DNA of 24,869 bases from SVEL01 sp045123575. GTDB taxonomy: Bacteria; Bacillota; Clostridia; Lachnospirales; Lachnospiraceae. Where the stretch lies: positions 1-24,869 of the forward strand of contig JBGVKG010000007.1 in NCBI GenBank assembly GCA_045123575.1, written 5' to 3'. The position numbers and the translations under genes are program-made. The notes beneath the pieces are model-generated. The model worked only from the letters and a program-made list of their open reading frames with translations. It was not told the DNA's origin and did not search any database. Positions 1-7,733 of the stretch are shown piece after piece; within the stretch, counting starts at the first letter, position 1; the number at the start of each line of letters is the position of its first letter.

Positions 1-17
1 TCGATTTTCTATTTTCA

Positions 18-143
18 TTCGCCCCACCTCACAAAATGCTTATTACAAGTAGCCTGCCTGCACAACTCAGTCGCTTGCCCTATAAAGGGGCAAGCTCCAT
101 CAAACAGGTTCGGCAGGCTGCATTATTTGTGAGGTGGGGCGAA
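18..143. repeat. GC-rich nested inverted repeat (MITE-like element or structured RNA)
   Basis: An 18-base perfect inverted repeat (TTCGCCCCACCTCACAAA at 18-35, its complement at 126-143) encloses a second pair (AGCCTGCC at 51-58, GGCAGGCT at 112-119) and a central hairpin (CTTGCCC at 74-80, GGGCAAG at 88-94). The outer stem extends by ATGC/GCAT across a two-base bulge. The whole 126-base unit can fold into one long interrupted hairpin on either strand and is richer in G+C than its surroundings. No target-site duplication is evident. It could be a small non-autonomous transposable element or a structured RNA; I do not recognise the family. Confidence 0.6.
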
Positions 144-389
144 GAAAACTTCACGAAAATCTGCAATGCTGTAATCATCCATGCAAATCATCCTTGGCTA
201 GGTTGTTCTGACCTATAGTGCATCACGGGCAAATAGGCTTGTTTCAAGAGAGCACTTAGGGAAATATGCGTTCTCGAACCGAGTACAGAAAAATATGTAT
301 AGATAGCCTGTTGTCGAGGACTGTAACACATATGAGGCATAAAAATCCAAGAGCATTTCATATAACTTCGGATAATGAGAATTATAAAA
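144..389. other. Unassigned intergenic stretch
   Basis: About 240 bases without a convincing gene. I see only a small hairpin (TAGGT at 199-203 with ACCTA at 211-215). There is no tRNA, rRNA, T-box or recognised riboswitch core. The DNA is less AT-rich than ordinary intergenic spacers here, so it may be a decayed gene or part of the element at 18-143. Confidence 0.35.
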
Positions 390-412
390 GAGGCTTGAAG
401 TTAATCAAGCCT
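383..412 (-). terminator. Rho-independent terminator of malQ
   Basis: On the minus strand a 9-bp stem (GAGGCTTGA / TCAAGCCTC, arms at 404-412 and 390-398) with a 5-base loop is followed by TTTTATAAT. It lies 14 bases past the malQ stop codon. Confidence 0.85.
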
Positions 413-425
413 CTGTAATGCGTAT

Positions 426-1913
426 TTATTTTACGTTGTTATTACGTCCGTAAAGCTTAGCCCACTTAGCAAGCTTAGCTACGAGTTCTGGTGTGAAAGC
501 ATCCTTTCTCAATCTCCACTTCCAGTTGTTACCAACTGTAGATGGCATATTCACACGTGCCTCTGTACCTAATCCTAAGTAATCCTGAGCTGGGATAATA
601 CAATGATCTGCAACACTCTCTAAAGCTGCGATAATCATAGCCTCATTTATCTTTGAATCGTCATTGCACATAAGGAACTCTCTTGTGAAGTTCTTACCTG
701 CCTCGTCTAACTCCTTGAACCAGCCCATAACTGTATCATTATCATGTGTACCTGTGTACACTACGCAATTGTTTGTGTAGTTATATGGAAGATACTCACT
801 ATCAGAATCAGCGTAGCAACCAAACTGAAGAACCTTCATGCCTGGGAACTTTGTATAAGCTAAGAGCTCTCTAACTGTATCTGTTATAAATCCAAGATCC
901 TCAGCGATAATGTTCATCTCACCGAACTCTCTGTTAAGTTCAGCGAAAAGGTCAATACCAGGACCCTTTACCCACTCACCATTTCTAGCTGTTGTGTCGC
1001 CGAATGGAATTGTGTAATACTCATCGAAACCTCTGAAGTGGTCGATACGAATCATGTTATAAAGCTTGTTACAAGCAGCTATTCTATCTTTCCACCACTT
1101 GTAGCCTGTCTCCTTGTGGTAATCCCACTTGTAAAGTGGATTTCCCCAAAGCTGACCATCCTCACTGAAAGCATCTGGTGGGCAACCTGCAACCTTTACA
1201 GGATTAAGCTCTGCATCTAAGTAGAATAACTCTGGATGTGTCCATACATCTGCACTATCGTATGCAACGTAGATTGGAATATCACCAACGATTTCAACGC
1301 CTCTCTCATTTGCATAAGCCTTAAGTGCGCCCCACTGCTTGAAGAACATATACTGGATGAAGCAATAGAACTCTACTTCTTCCTTGTACTCTTCCTTACA
1401 TCTCTCTACAGCCTCTGGTCTTCTAAATCTAATATCTTCTGGCCACTGAATAAAACTGTTTCCACCGTTAGCATCCTTTACAGCCATGAAAAGTGCGTAA
1501 TCAATAAGCCAATCAGCATTCTCTGATACGAATCTCTGATAATCTCCGTCAGCAGCAATGTTGCTTGCTCTGTAAGCCTTCTTTAAAAGGTTGTATCTTC
1601 CGCCGTATACTCTACCATAATCAACATACTCTGGATGACCAACCATCTCTGCCTGCTCACATTCCTCTGCTGTGATATATCCCTTCTCTATGAACTCCTT
1701 AAGAGATACAAAGTAAGGATTGCCAGCAAATGTTGAAAATGACTGGTATGGTGAATCACCATAGCTTGTGTGACCGAATGGCAATACCTGCCAATACTTC
1801 TGTCCAGCTTCCTTAAGCATATCTACAAACTTGTAAGCTTCTTCGTCAAAACATCCAATTCCATACTCAGATGGAAGACTTGTAACAGGTAATAAAATTC
1901 CACATGTTCTCAT
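426..1913 (-). CDS. malQ: 4-alpha-glucanotransferase (amylomaltase, GH77)
   Basis: A 495-residue cytoplasmic GH77 enzyme that transfers alpha-1,4-glucan segments between maltodextrins and releases glucose, the usual intracellular step after maltodextrin uptake. The N-terminus has the family's GILLPVTSLPSEYGIG. The catalytic residues fit the family pattern: nucleophile Asp291 in RIDHFRGFDEYY, acid/base Glu338 in IIAEDLG, and Asp391 in GTHDND. The length is typical. I chose the ATG at 1913 because AGAGGAG sits 9 bases upstream; a longer frame would start at a TTG inside that ribosome binding site. The gene is alone between its own promoter (1980-2008) and terminator (383-412). It probably works with the pullulanase at the other end of the window, though the two are 18 kb apart. 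Confidence 0.96.
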   Translation of the reverse strand: MRTCGILLPVTSLPSEYGIGCFDEEAYKFVDMLKEAGQKYWQVLPFGHTSYGDSPYQSFSTFAGNPYFVSLKEFIEKGYITAEECEQAEMVGHPEYVDYGRVYGGRYNLLKKAYRASNIAADGDYQRFVSENADWLIDYALFMAVKDANGGNSFIQWPEDIRFRRPEAVERCKEEYKEEVEFYCFIQYMFFKQWGALKAYANERGVEIVGDIPIYVAYDSADVWTHPELFYLDAELNPVKVAGCPPDAFSEDGQLWGNPLYKWDYHKETGYKWWKDRIAACNKLYNMIRIDHFRGFDEYYTIPFGDTTARNGEWVKGPGIDLFAELNREFGEMNIIAEDLGFITDTVRELLAYTKFPGMKVLQFGCYADSDSEYLPYNYTNNCVVYTGTHDNDTVMGWFKELDEAGKNFTREFLMCNDDSKINEAMIIAALESVADHCIIPAQDYLGLGTEARVNMPSTVGNNWKWRLRKDAFTPELVAKLAKWAKLYGRNNNVK

Positions 1914-1979
1914 ATCTTTTTTCTCCTCTAGCAATTATTTTATAATCTTCCGACTAATTAATAAACCCGATTTATATAA

Positions 1980-2008
1980 AATATAACATAAAAAAAGCCT
2001 TTTTTCAA
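1980..2008 (-). promoter_or_regulatory. Sigma-A type promoter of malQ
   Basis: TTGAAA (complement of 2003-2008), a 17-base spacer and TATATT (complement of 1980-1985) form a good vegetative promoter. The leader to the malQ ATG would be about 60 bases. I see no cre-like catabolite operator in it. Confidence 0.65.
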
Positions 2009-2089
2009 CCTGTACATTACTTTTAGATATAGCAATATCTTATCAAATATATAAATATTTTGTGTTTTTTCATTAAAATAAGTTTATAC

Positions 2090-2126
2090 AAAAAAACTTG
2101 CATCAAATTTATACTTCGATACAAGT
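2090..2126 (-). terminator. Terminator of the sufCB operon
   Basis: On the minus strand, 9-bp arms ACTTGTATC (complement of 2118-2126) and GATGCAAGT (complement of 2096-2104), with one G.U pair, are followed by seven T. It begins 18 bases past the sufB-like stop codon. Confidence 0.8.
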
Positions 2127-2143
2127 TTTTCTAACATCAATAT

Positions 2144-3061
2144 TTATTTTAAAAATCCATTAATAATATGCGCCTCAGCTTCTTCTTCTGTCAGACCCAA
2201 TGTCATCAATTTAATGAGCTGTTCACCTGCTATCTTACCAATAGCCGCCTCATGTATAAGAGCTGCCTCTAAATGATTTGCTGTTATCTCTGGAATAGCA
2301 CTTATCTTGGCATTATCCATTATAATAGCGTCACACTCCGAATGACCTGCACATCTATTATTTCCATTTATCTTAGCTAAAAATACCTGATACGAGTCAT
2401 CCTTAGCTACCGCTCTAGAAACCACATGTGCGCTTGAGCCCTCGCCATCCATCTCTACCTCGAATGTAGTCTTGGCATACTGCTTATCATGTGTCATAAG
2501 CTTCTCATTAACAACGATAGACGCACCATCCTTTAAATAAGCCTTGGTTATTCTGTCTGTAGAATCCACTCCTTTTATCTGAACAGTCTCCATTTCAAGA
2601 TGACCATTTTCCTCGACATATACTACAGTTGTAGGATTCATAACACGTTCACCTGTGCCCTCACCCTTGCCGTAGTGCTTCTCTACATATTTCACCTTTG
2701 CATTTTTGCCTACATAAAATGTATGAATGCCGTCATGCTGTGATTTCTTATCACCGCCATTGTGTATTCCACAGCCTGCCACGATAGTTACGTCACAATT
2801 CTCTCCAATATGAAAGTCATTGTAAACCATCTCTGTTATACCGCTCTCACTTAAGATTACTGGTATGTGAAGACTTTCATTCTTTGTGCCTGGCTTAATG
2901 ATTATATCTATACCCTGCTTATCTTCCTTTGTTACTATATCTATATTTGCTGTTGTATTTCTGCCTGCTGTAGCACCATTAGCACGTATATTGTACGCAC
3001 CTGCTGGCACTTCATGAAGGCCTGCTATCTCTTCCAAAAGAGTCTTCTGAATCTGATCCAT
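2144..3061 (-). CDS. SufB/SufD-family Fe-S cluster scaffold subunit (SmsB-like)
   Basis: This 305-residue protein is the beta-helix scaffold partner of the ATPase encoded just upstream. The C-terminal third matches the SufB/SufD core: NRCAGHSECDAI (Cys237, His240, Cys243), then HEAAIGKIAGEQL (His270) and the closing EAEAHIINGFLK. It is much shorter than SufB (about 480 residues), and the position of the E. coli SufB catalytic Cys405 appears to be Ala/Ser. That fits the minimal two-component SmsCB system described for archaea and many Firmicutes rather than full SUF. The stop codon of sufC overlaps the AGGAGG Shine-Dalgarno sequence, which lies 8 bases before this ATG, so the two genes are translationally coupled. 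No sufS, sufU or sufD is adjacent. The family assignment is firm; the SmsB sub-assignment is inference. Confidence 0.88.
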   Translation of the reverse strand: MDQIQKTLLEEIAGLHEVPAGAYNIRANGATAGRNTTANIDIVTKEDKQGIDIIIKPGTKNESLHIPVILSESGITEMVYNDFHIGENCDVTIVAGCGIHNGGDKKSQHDGIHTFYVGKNAKVKYVEKHYGKGEGTGERVMNPTTVVYVEENGHLEMETVQIKGVDSTDRITKAYLKDGASIVVNEKLMTHDKQYAKTTFEVEMDGEGSSAHVVSRAVAKDDSYQVFLAKINGNNRCAGHSECDAIIMDNAKISAIPEITANHLEAALIHEAAIGKIAGEQLIKLMTLGLTEEEAEAHIINGFLK

Positions 3062-3073
3062 GTGCGTTTCCTC

Positions 3074-3799
3074 CTACTCGTTGTAATATTTACAGCCTTC
3101 CATCATATTTCCATTGAGCACCTGTGGTAATATTTCATCCTTAGTGCCCTGTGACTTAAGCTCACCTGCTGCCACTACAATAATCTCATCTGCTATATTG
3201 AGGATACGCTCCTGATGAGAAATGATAATAATCGATTTCTCATTTTCCTTATGCATTTTCTCAAAAACTTTAATAAGATTCTTAAAGCTCCATAAATCTA
3301 TACCTGCCTCTGGCTCATCAAATACTGATAATTCAGTATTTCTAGCAATAATTGTTGCTATCTCTATTCTCTTAAGCTCACCGCCTGACAGACTTCCATC
3401 AACATCTCTGTTTATATAATCTCTCGCACAGAGTCCAACCTCTGACAGATAGTCACAAGCACCAGCAACACTGATATTATCACCTGCTGCCAACTTTATA
3501 AGATCCTTTACCTTTATGCCCTTAAATCTTACAGGCTGCTGAAAAGCATAGCTTATGCCCATCTTTGCCCTGTCTGTGATACTCATATCAGTAATATCCA
3601 CACCGTTATAAAGTATCTGGCCACTTGTAGGCTTCTCTATACCTGCTATAATCTTCGCCAATGTAGATTTACCTCCACCATTTGGTCCAGTTATAGCTAC
3701 AAACTTTTTGTCATCTATTGTCAATGTTATATTTTTTAAAATATCCTTTATTTTTCCATTCTCTTCTACAGAAAAGGAAATATTCTTTAACTCTAACAT
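3074..3799 (-). CDS. sufC: SufC-family ATPase of Fe-S cluster assembly (SmsC-like)
   Basis: A 241-residue soluble ABC ATPase that powers Fe-S cluster assembly on the SufB-like partner encoded 12 bases downstream. Motifs in order: Walker A GPNGGGKST (residues 38-46), Q-loop FQQP (86-89), signature LSGGE (137-141), Walker B with Glu162 in VFDEPEAGID, and the H-loop His195 in IIISHQ. The DEPEAGID version of the Walker B/D-loop is typical of SufC as opposed to transporter ATPases, and there is no membrane permease nearby. The ATG at 3799 is preceded by AAGGAGG at a 5-base spacing. It is the first gene of a two-gene operon with its own strong promoter. Confidence 0.93.
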   Translation of the reverse strand: MLELKNISFSVEENGKIKDILKNITLTIDDKKFVAITGPNGGGKSTLAKIIAGIEKPTSGQILYNGVDITDMSITDRAKMGISYAFQQPVRFKGIKVKDLIKLAAGDNISVAGACDYLSEVGLCARDYINRDVDGSLSGGELKRIEIATIIARNTELSVFDEPEAGIDLWSFKNLIKVFEKMHKENEKSIIIISHQERILNIADEIIVVAAGELKSQGTKDEILPQVLNGNMMEGCKYYNE

Positions 3800-3837
3800 T
3801 TTTTCCTCCTTGGTCGTAAAATGTCCATCAGTGAGAT

Positions 3838-3866
3838 ATTATAACAAAATAAGATGTACTTTGCAA
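3838..3866 (-). promoter_or_regulatory. Sigma-A type promoter of sufCB
   Basis: TTGCAA (3861-3866), a 17-base spacer and a perfect TATAAT (complement of 3838-3843). It starts just past the ssp stop codon, so sufCB does not depend on read-through from ssp. I saw no IscR-like operator. Confidence 0.75.
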
Positions 3867-3869
3867 TAT

Positions 3870-4064
3870 TTACTGCTTACCCTCTCGTCTTCTTTGAGTC
3901 ATTATACCACCTATTTTGCCGGATTCCTTAGCAGTCAACGAACGCCATCCATTTTCTACCACCTTATCTAACAGTCCCAATTCCTCTGCTATTTCGTATT
4001 TCAACTTATCCTCTGGCTCTATATTATTTAAATCGATTTTTTTATTCTTTTTTCCTGAAGACAT
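3870..4064 (-). CDS. Alpha/beta-type small acid-soluble spore protein
   Basis: A 64-residue basic protein. Its EIAEELGLLDKVVENGWRS and LTAKESGKIGG stretches match the two conserved blocks of alpha/beta-type SASPs, closest to the SspF-like group (ELG...GW...AK..G). These proteins coat and protect spore DNA in the forespore, so the gene marks a sporulation programme. I chose the ATG at 4064 because GGAG lies 6 bases upstream; longer in-frame starts at 4112 and 4082 would run through a hairpin. The Shine-Dalgarno sequence is entirely within the 3' arm of a 17-bp hairpin (4067-4107). The gene follows addA by 75 bases on the same strand with no terminator between. Family call good, subgroup less sure. 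Confidence 0.85.
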   Translation of the reverse strand: MSSGKKNKKIDLNNIEPEDKLKYEIAEELGLLDKVVENGWRSLTAKESGKIGGIMTQRRREGKQ

Positions 4065-4066
4065 AA

Positions 4067-4107
4067 GATACTCCTTTCGCATAATAAATCTATGCAAAAG
4101 GAGTATC
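4067..4107 (-). promoter_or_regulatory. 17-bp hairpin hiding the ssp ribosome binding site
   Basis: On the minus strand GATACTCCTTTTGCATA (complement of 4091-4107) pairs with TATGCGAAAGGAGTATC (complement of 4067-4083): 17 pairs including one G.U, loop of 7. The 3' arm contains the whole AAAGGAG Shine-Dalgarno sequence, 6 bases before the ATG. There is no U-tract after it, so it is not a terminator of addA. A transcript reading through from addA would have its ssp ribosome binding site locked. Confidence 0.8.
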
Positions 4108-4118
4108 TCCATATATTC
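4088..4118 (-). promoter_or_regulatory. Weak candidate sigma-G promoter of ssp
   Basis: GAATA (complement of 4114-4118) fits the -35 consensus GHATR; after 19 bases comes CATAGAT (complement of 4088-4094), which keeps only CATA of CATWHTA. If real, transcription would start near 4081, in the hairpin loop or 3' arm, giving a very short leader with a free Shine-Dalgarno sequence. Position and logic fit a forespore promoter, but the -10 match is partial. Confidence 0.3.
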
Positions 4119-4139
4119 TTAGCTTATACCTAAATACTA

Positions 4140-7100
4140 TTAAATTATAAGCTCTTTATTGAACTTTACAGAATATATAACCAATTCCTTAATAGGTCTG
4201 TCTGCTATACGCATAATAGCATCTCCATAATATACTAGCTGACTTTCATACCTGGCACGTAAATCTTCTATACATTCCACATTATCAGTCTTGTAGTCTA
4301 CTACCACGATGCCTTCTTTGGTATCATACCACGCATCTACTATACCTTGTACCACAACTAATTCCTTGCTAGTATACTTATCTGGCTCTATCTCACAAGC
4401 AGGTATACCCATAACAAACGGCTTTTCACGATATAATTTGCCTTCCTTATATGCCTTTCTCATATCAGATGCAGTCTTTGACATAGCAAACTCATATACC
4501 TTCGTAGCATCCACAAGGTCTACTCCCTCTTGGTCTATAAGCCCTGACGCTACCATATTAGACATCATCACTTCTATATCTTCCACTCCACATATATCCA
4601 TATCATAATCAAATAATTCAAATACTCTGTGGTATGCCGTTCCTCTTAGAGCACCCTTACTTGGTCCTGTATCAGAATCATTTCCAAAATGCACCTCTTC
4701 TGCCGGACGTTCTTCATCTGCAGACATACGCATATACATATGCTTAATATCTGATATACTCATCTTCTGTCTTATGTGACATTCCTCAGCATACTTATAT
4801 TCATATGAAAATAGCTCATCTAACTTGTATCTTACATCACCATTATACAGCTTATCTACATCCCAATTACTAAGCGCTTCCTTACGCCAGTTGGTCTGCT
4901 TCGTCTGCTGTACCTTACTATACATAATATCCCTTGGACTAATTCTGTTAAATCTAACGTAATCTTCTGTATATGCTCTAGCTGTAGCCATCATCATCCA
5001 GTCGAGATATGTAATAGCTCCACACAAGGTATCTACACCTATCTTTTTGTCTGATACTGTCTCAAGCCAAGCATATTCATCTCTTTTCTTAGTAACATTA
5101 CCTACTCCAGTCAGTATAAGTTTCTCTCTGGCTCTTGTCAGTGCAACATAGAGCACTCTTAACTCTTCCGCAAGATTTTCAGACTTTATGCTCGCACCGA
5201 TACTTTCCTTTATAAGAGTCTTATATCTAAGTCTCCTTGTGGTGTCTACTCTGTCTACACCTACACCCAAGTCTGGATGTATGATAATACTCTTAGACAC
5301 ATCCGCCATATTCATCTTCTTGCCCATTGCCCCTACGAATACAACCGGATACTCCAATCCCTTACTCTTATGGATAGTCATTATCTTCACACTATCGTCA
5401 TTTTCTCCCGACAGATTTGCTTCCCCTTCCTCTACATTGTACTTTTTCATAAGCTCTATATATCTTACAAAGTTAAAAAGTCCACTGTAGGCACCTTCCT
5501 CGTATTTTCTTGCTTTTGACAATAGCATCTCCACATTTGCCATTCGTTTATCGCCAGACTTACTAGCCATTATAAACTCTCTAAAATGCGTTGCTTCTAG
5601 CACATACAATATGAGGTCATATATAGACATATAGGATGCAGCTGTTCTAAACTGGTCTAATTGGGATTTAATATCATCTATATACTCCTTATATACTCCA
5701 TCATATTTACTAAAGGCTTCATAGAAGGAGACTCTCGCCTCTCCCACAGTTTGGCACCTTATGTCTGCCAACATATTATCTGTCAATCCAAATATATGTT
5801 TAAGAACTGCTGCCAGTTTAATATCCTGTCTAGGATTATCTATAACCGATAACATATCAAGGAGAACTGATATCTCAAATACATCAAAATACCCTTCTGA
5901 CATGGTAGTATGCACAGGAACACCTGCCTGCATAAATACATCTGTGTAGATTTCCGCATATCCCTTGGTACTTCTAAATAATATGGCTATATCACCATAT
6001 CTTAGATTCCTCATACACTTCATATCCTTATCATATATCTGCATAGGCAACTTATCCTTAGTGCCATCTACCATCTCTTTTATCTTTCCAAGAGTCATAG
6101 CAGCCTCCAGCTCTATCTTAGCTGGTGCCTCCTCATCCAGTTCTTTAAGCTCCTCAGTATCAACAAACATTATCTCAGCCTTATAATCATCCGCTCCTTC
6201 TGGGAAATTCATTCCATTATAAAGCTTATTATTATCATCATAATCGATGCCACCTAAGCCACCAACCATTATCTGTTCAAATATCATGTTGCAACAGTCA
6301 AGAACCTGACTTCTACTTCTAAAATTCTTAGACAGCACTATTTTCTTGTTGTCGGACTCATCTGTTAATGGATATCTATTGTACTTATCCAAAAAAAGTT
6401 CTGGTCTCGCCTGACGGAATTTGTAAATACTCTGCTTAACATCTCCTACCATAAATACGTTGCTTTCGCCTTTTCCTCGCCCAGCTACTGCATTTAAGAT
6501 AATCTCCTGCACAAGATTACTATCCTGATATTCATCTATCATTATCTCATATATATCCGTTGCCATCTCCTTAGCCACCGATGTAGGAATATATGAACCG
6601 TCCTCCTGTTTCCTTGCAAGAATGTCCAAAGCATAATGTTCTATATCGCTAAAGTCAGTCATATTCTTATCTAACTTAGCCGCTCTATACATCCTGTCAA
6701 ATTCTAGAGTAAGTTCTACTAACTGTCCTACCATAGGCGCACATATACTCATATCCTCCAGTATATCCTTATATGGTCTTTTGTAATACTTCTTGACCAA
6801 AGTCTCTATGCTCTTTTTGTAGTCAGCTCTACCATTTTTAATGGCATCCTTGCGCAATACATCTGCATCTGACAATCCCTTGATAGTAGGAAATCTTCCA
6901 AAACTTATAGAACTAAGCATATTTCCATTCTCATCGAAATCTTCCGACAATTCTAATTCAAATATCCTATTACATTCTTCAGATAGAAGATTTATTATCT
7001 TCTCTTCTCCAAAGTCATATGCCAGCGCTAAAATCCTTCTAGCACTAGCCTTGATACCATCCAGCTTACTGCCTATCATAGCCCTAACTGCATCTAGCCA

Positions 7101-7730
7101 CTTATTATCTTTAGCTCCATTTTCATATCTTTCATATAATGATTTAAGCCACTTTTCAGGGTCAGGATAGCTTCTTGCATAGCGATACAGACTCCATATC
7201 TCATCCTCTATTTTACTGTCACTTTTACTGCCTGAATAGGTATCTACGAATCTATGAAACTGTTCATCTCCTACAGCATATTTATTCTCTAAAAGCTCTG
7301 ACATCACATCTGCTTTCAAAAGTTCCAAATCCCCATTATCTGCTATCTTAAATCCTGGGTCTATATCTATCTCGTTAAAATATGTTCTAACTACATCATT
7401 ACAAAAGCTATCGATAGTCATAATCTTAGCATTATGAATATATGTTAGCTGATTACGTATATGAGTGTCCTCTGGCATCTCCTTAAGCTTTCGCTGTAAC
7501 GCTAACATCACTCTTTCTCGCATCTCCGCAGCCGCCGCTCTTGTATATGTTACCACTAAAAGTTTATCAATATCTACTGGTGTTTTTCCACCTTCACCAG
7601 TTACTATAGATATGATGTGTTCCACAAGCACCGCTGTCTTACCAGAGCCAGCAGCCGCTGCCACTAGAACATTCTTGTCACGCACATCTATGACTTCTCT
7701 CTGTGCTTTAGTCCATCTTGTATCTGCCAC
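4140..7730 (-). CDS. addA: ATP-dependent helicase/nuclease subunit A
   Basis: A 1196-residue UvrD-type 3'-5' helicase with a C-terminal RecB-family nuclease domain. With AddB it resects DNA double-strand ends and loads RecA, the Firmicute counterpart of RecBCD. Visible motifs: Walker A AAAGSGKT (Lys31), TIDSFC, the DEYQDSN Walker B, VGDVKQSIYKFRQARPELF, NFRSRSQV, TIHKSKGLEYPVVFV and LYVALTRAREKL. The nuclease part has GTAYHRVFE, DAWY and the catalytic VVDYKTDN. Length is close to B. subtilis AddA (1232). The start is GTG at 7730; GGAGGAG overlaps the addB stop codon and lies 7 bases upstream, so addB and addA are coupled with a 3-base gap. Intact, with no missing key residue. Confidence 0.96.
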   Translation of the reverse strand: MADTRWTKAQREVIDVRDKNVLVAAAAGSGKTAVLVEHIISIVTGEGGKTPVDIDKLLVVTYTRAAAAEMRERVMLALQRKLKEMPEDTHIRNQLTYIHNAKIMTIDSFCNDVVRTYFNEIDIDPGFKIADNGDLELLKADVMSELLENKYAVGDEQFHRFVDTYSGSKSDSKIEDEIWSLYRYARSYPDPEKWLKSLYERYENGAKDNKWLDAVRAMIGSKLDGIKASARRILALAYDFGEEKIINLLSEECNRIFELELSEDFDENGNMLSSISFGRFPTIKGLSDADVLRKDAIKNGRADYKKSIETLVKKYYKRPYKDILEDMSICAPMVGQLVELTLEFDRMYRAAKLDKNMTDFSDIEHYALDILARKQEDGSYIPTSVAKEMATDIYEIMIDEYQDSNLVQEIILNAVAGRGKGESNVFMVGDVKQSIYKFRQARPELFLDKYNRYPLTDESDNKKIVLSKNFRSRSQVLDCCNMIFEQIMVGGLGGIDYDDNNKLYNGMNFPEGADDYKAEIMFVDTEELKELDEEAPAKIELEAAMTLGKIKEMVDGTKDKLPMQIYDKDMKCMRNLRYGDIAILFRSTKGYAEIYTDVFMQAGVPVHTTMSEGYFDVFEISVLLDMLSVIDNPRQDIKLAAVLKHIFGLTDNMLADIRCQTVGEARVSFYEAFSKYDGVYKEYIDDIKSQLDQFRTAASYMSIYDLILYVLEATHFREFIMASKSGDKRMANVEMLLSKARKYEEGAYSGLFNFVRYIELMKKYNVEEGEANLSGENDDSVKIMTIHKSKGLEYPVVFVGAMGKKMNMADVSKSIIIHPDLGVGVDRVDTTRRLRYKTLIKESIGASIKSENLAEELRVLYVALTRAREKLILTGVGNVTKKRDEYAWLETVSDKKIGVDTLCGAITYLDWMMMATARAYTEDYVRFNRISPRDIMYSKVQQTKQTNWRKEALSNWDVDKLYNGDVRYKLDELFSYEYKYAEECHIRQKMSISDIKHMYMRMSADEERPAEEVHFGNDSDTGPSKGALRGTAYHRVFELFDYDMDICGVEDIEVMMSNMVASGLIDQEGVDLVDATKVYEFAMSKTASDMRKAYKEGKLYREKPFVMGIPACEIEPDKYTSKELVVVQGIVDAWYDTKEGIVVVDYKTDNVECIEDLRARYESQLVYYGDAIMRIADRPIKELVIYSVKFNKELII

Positions 7731-7733
7731 TGC

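Noticed and set aside
36..218. A 60-codon plus-strand frame at the left edge
   Set aside because: It runs through both sides of the nested hairpin, has no ribosome binding site and no recognisable motif; most of its sequence is explained by the inverted repeat.
198..300. Fragments resembling riboswitch cores (CACGGGCAAAT, TTTCAAGAGAG)
   Set aside because: The c-di-GMP and SAM aptamers need further conserved blocks in order (GGGACGCAAAGCC, or GGAGGGA with partner stems), which are absent.
4067..4107. The ssp hairpin as the addA terminator
   Set aside because: There is no U-tract after the stem, only GTATCTTATG, and the stem contains the next gene's Shine-Dalgarno sequence.
3708..4122. Plus-strand frames opposite sufC and ssp
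   Set aside because: They lie antisense to well-supported genes and show no domains or ribosome binding sites.
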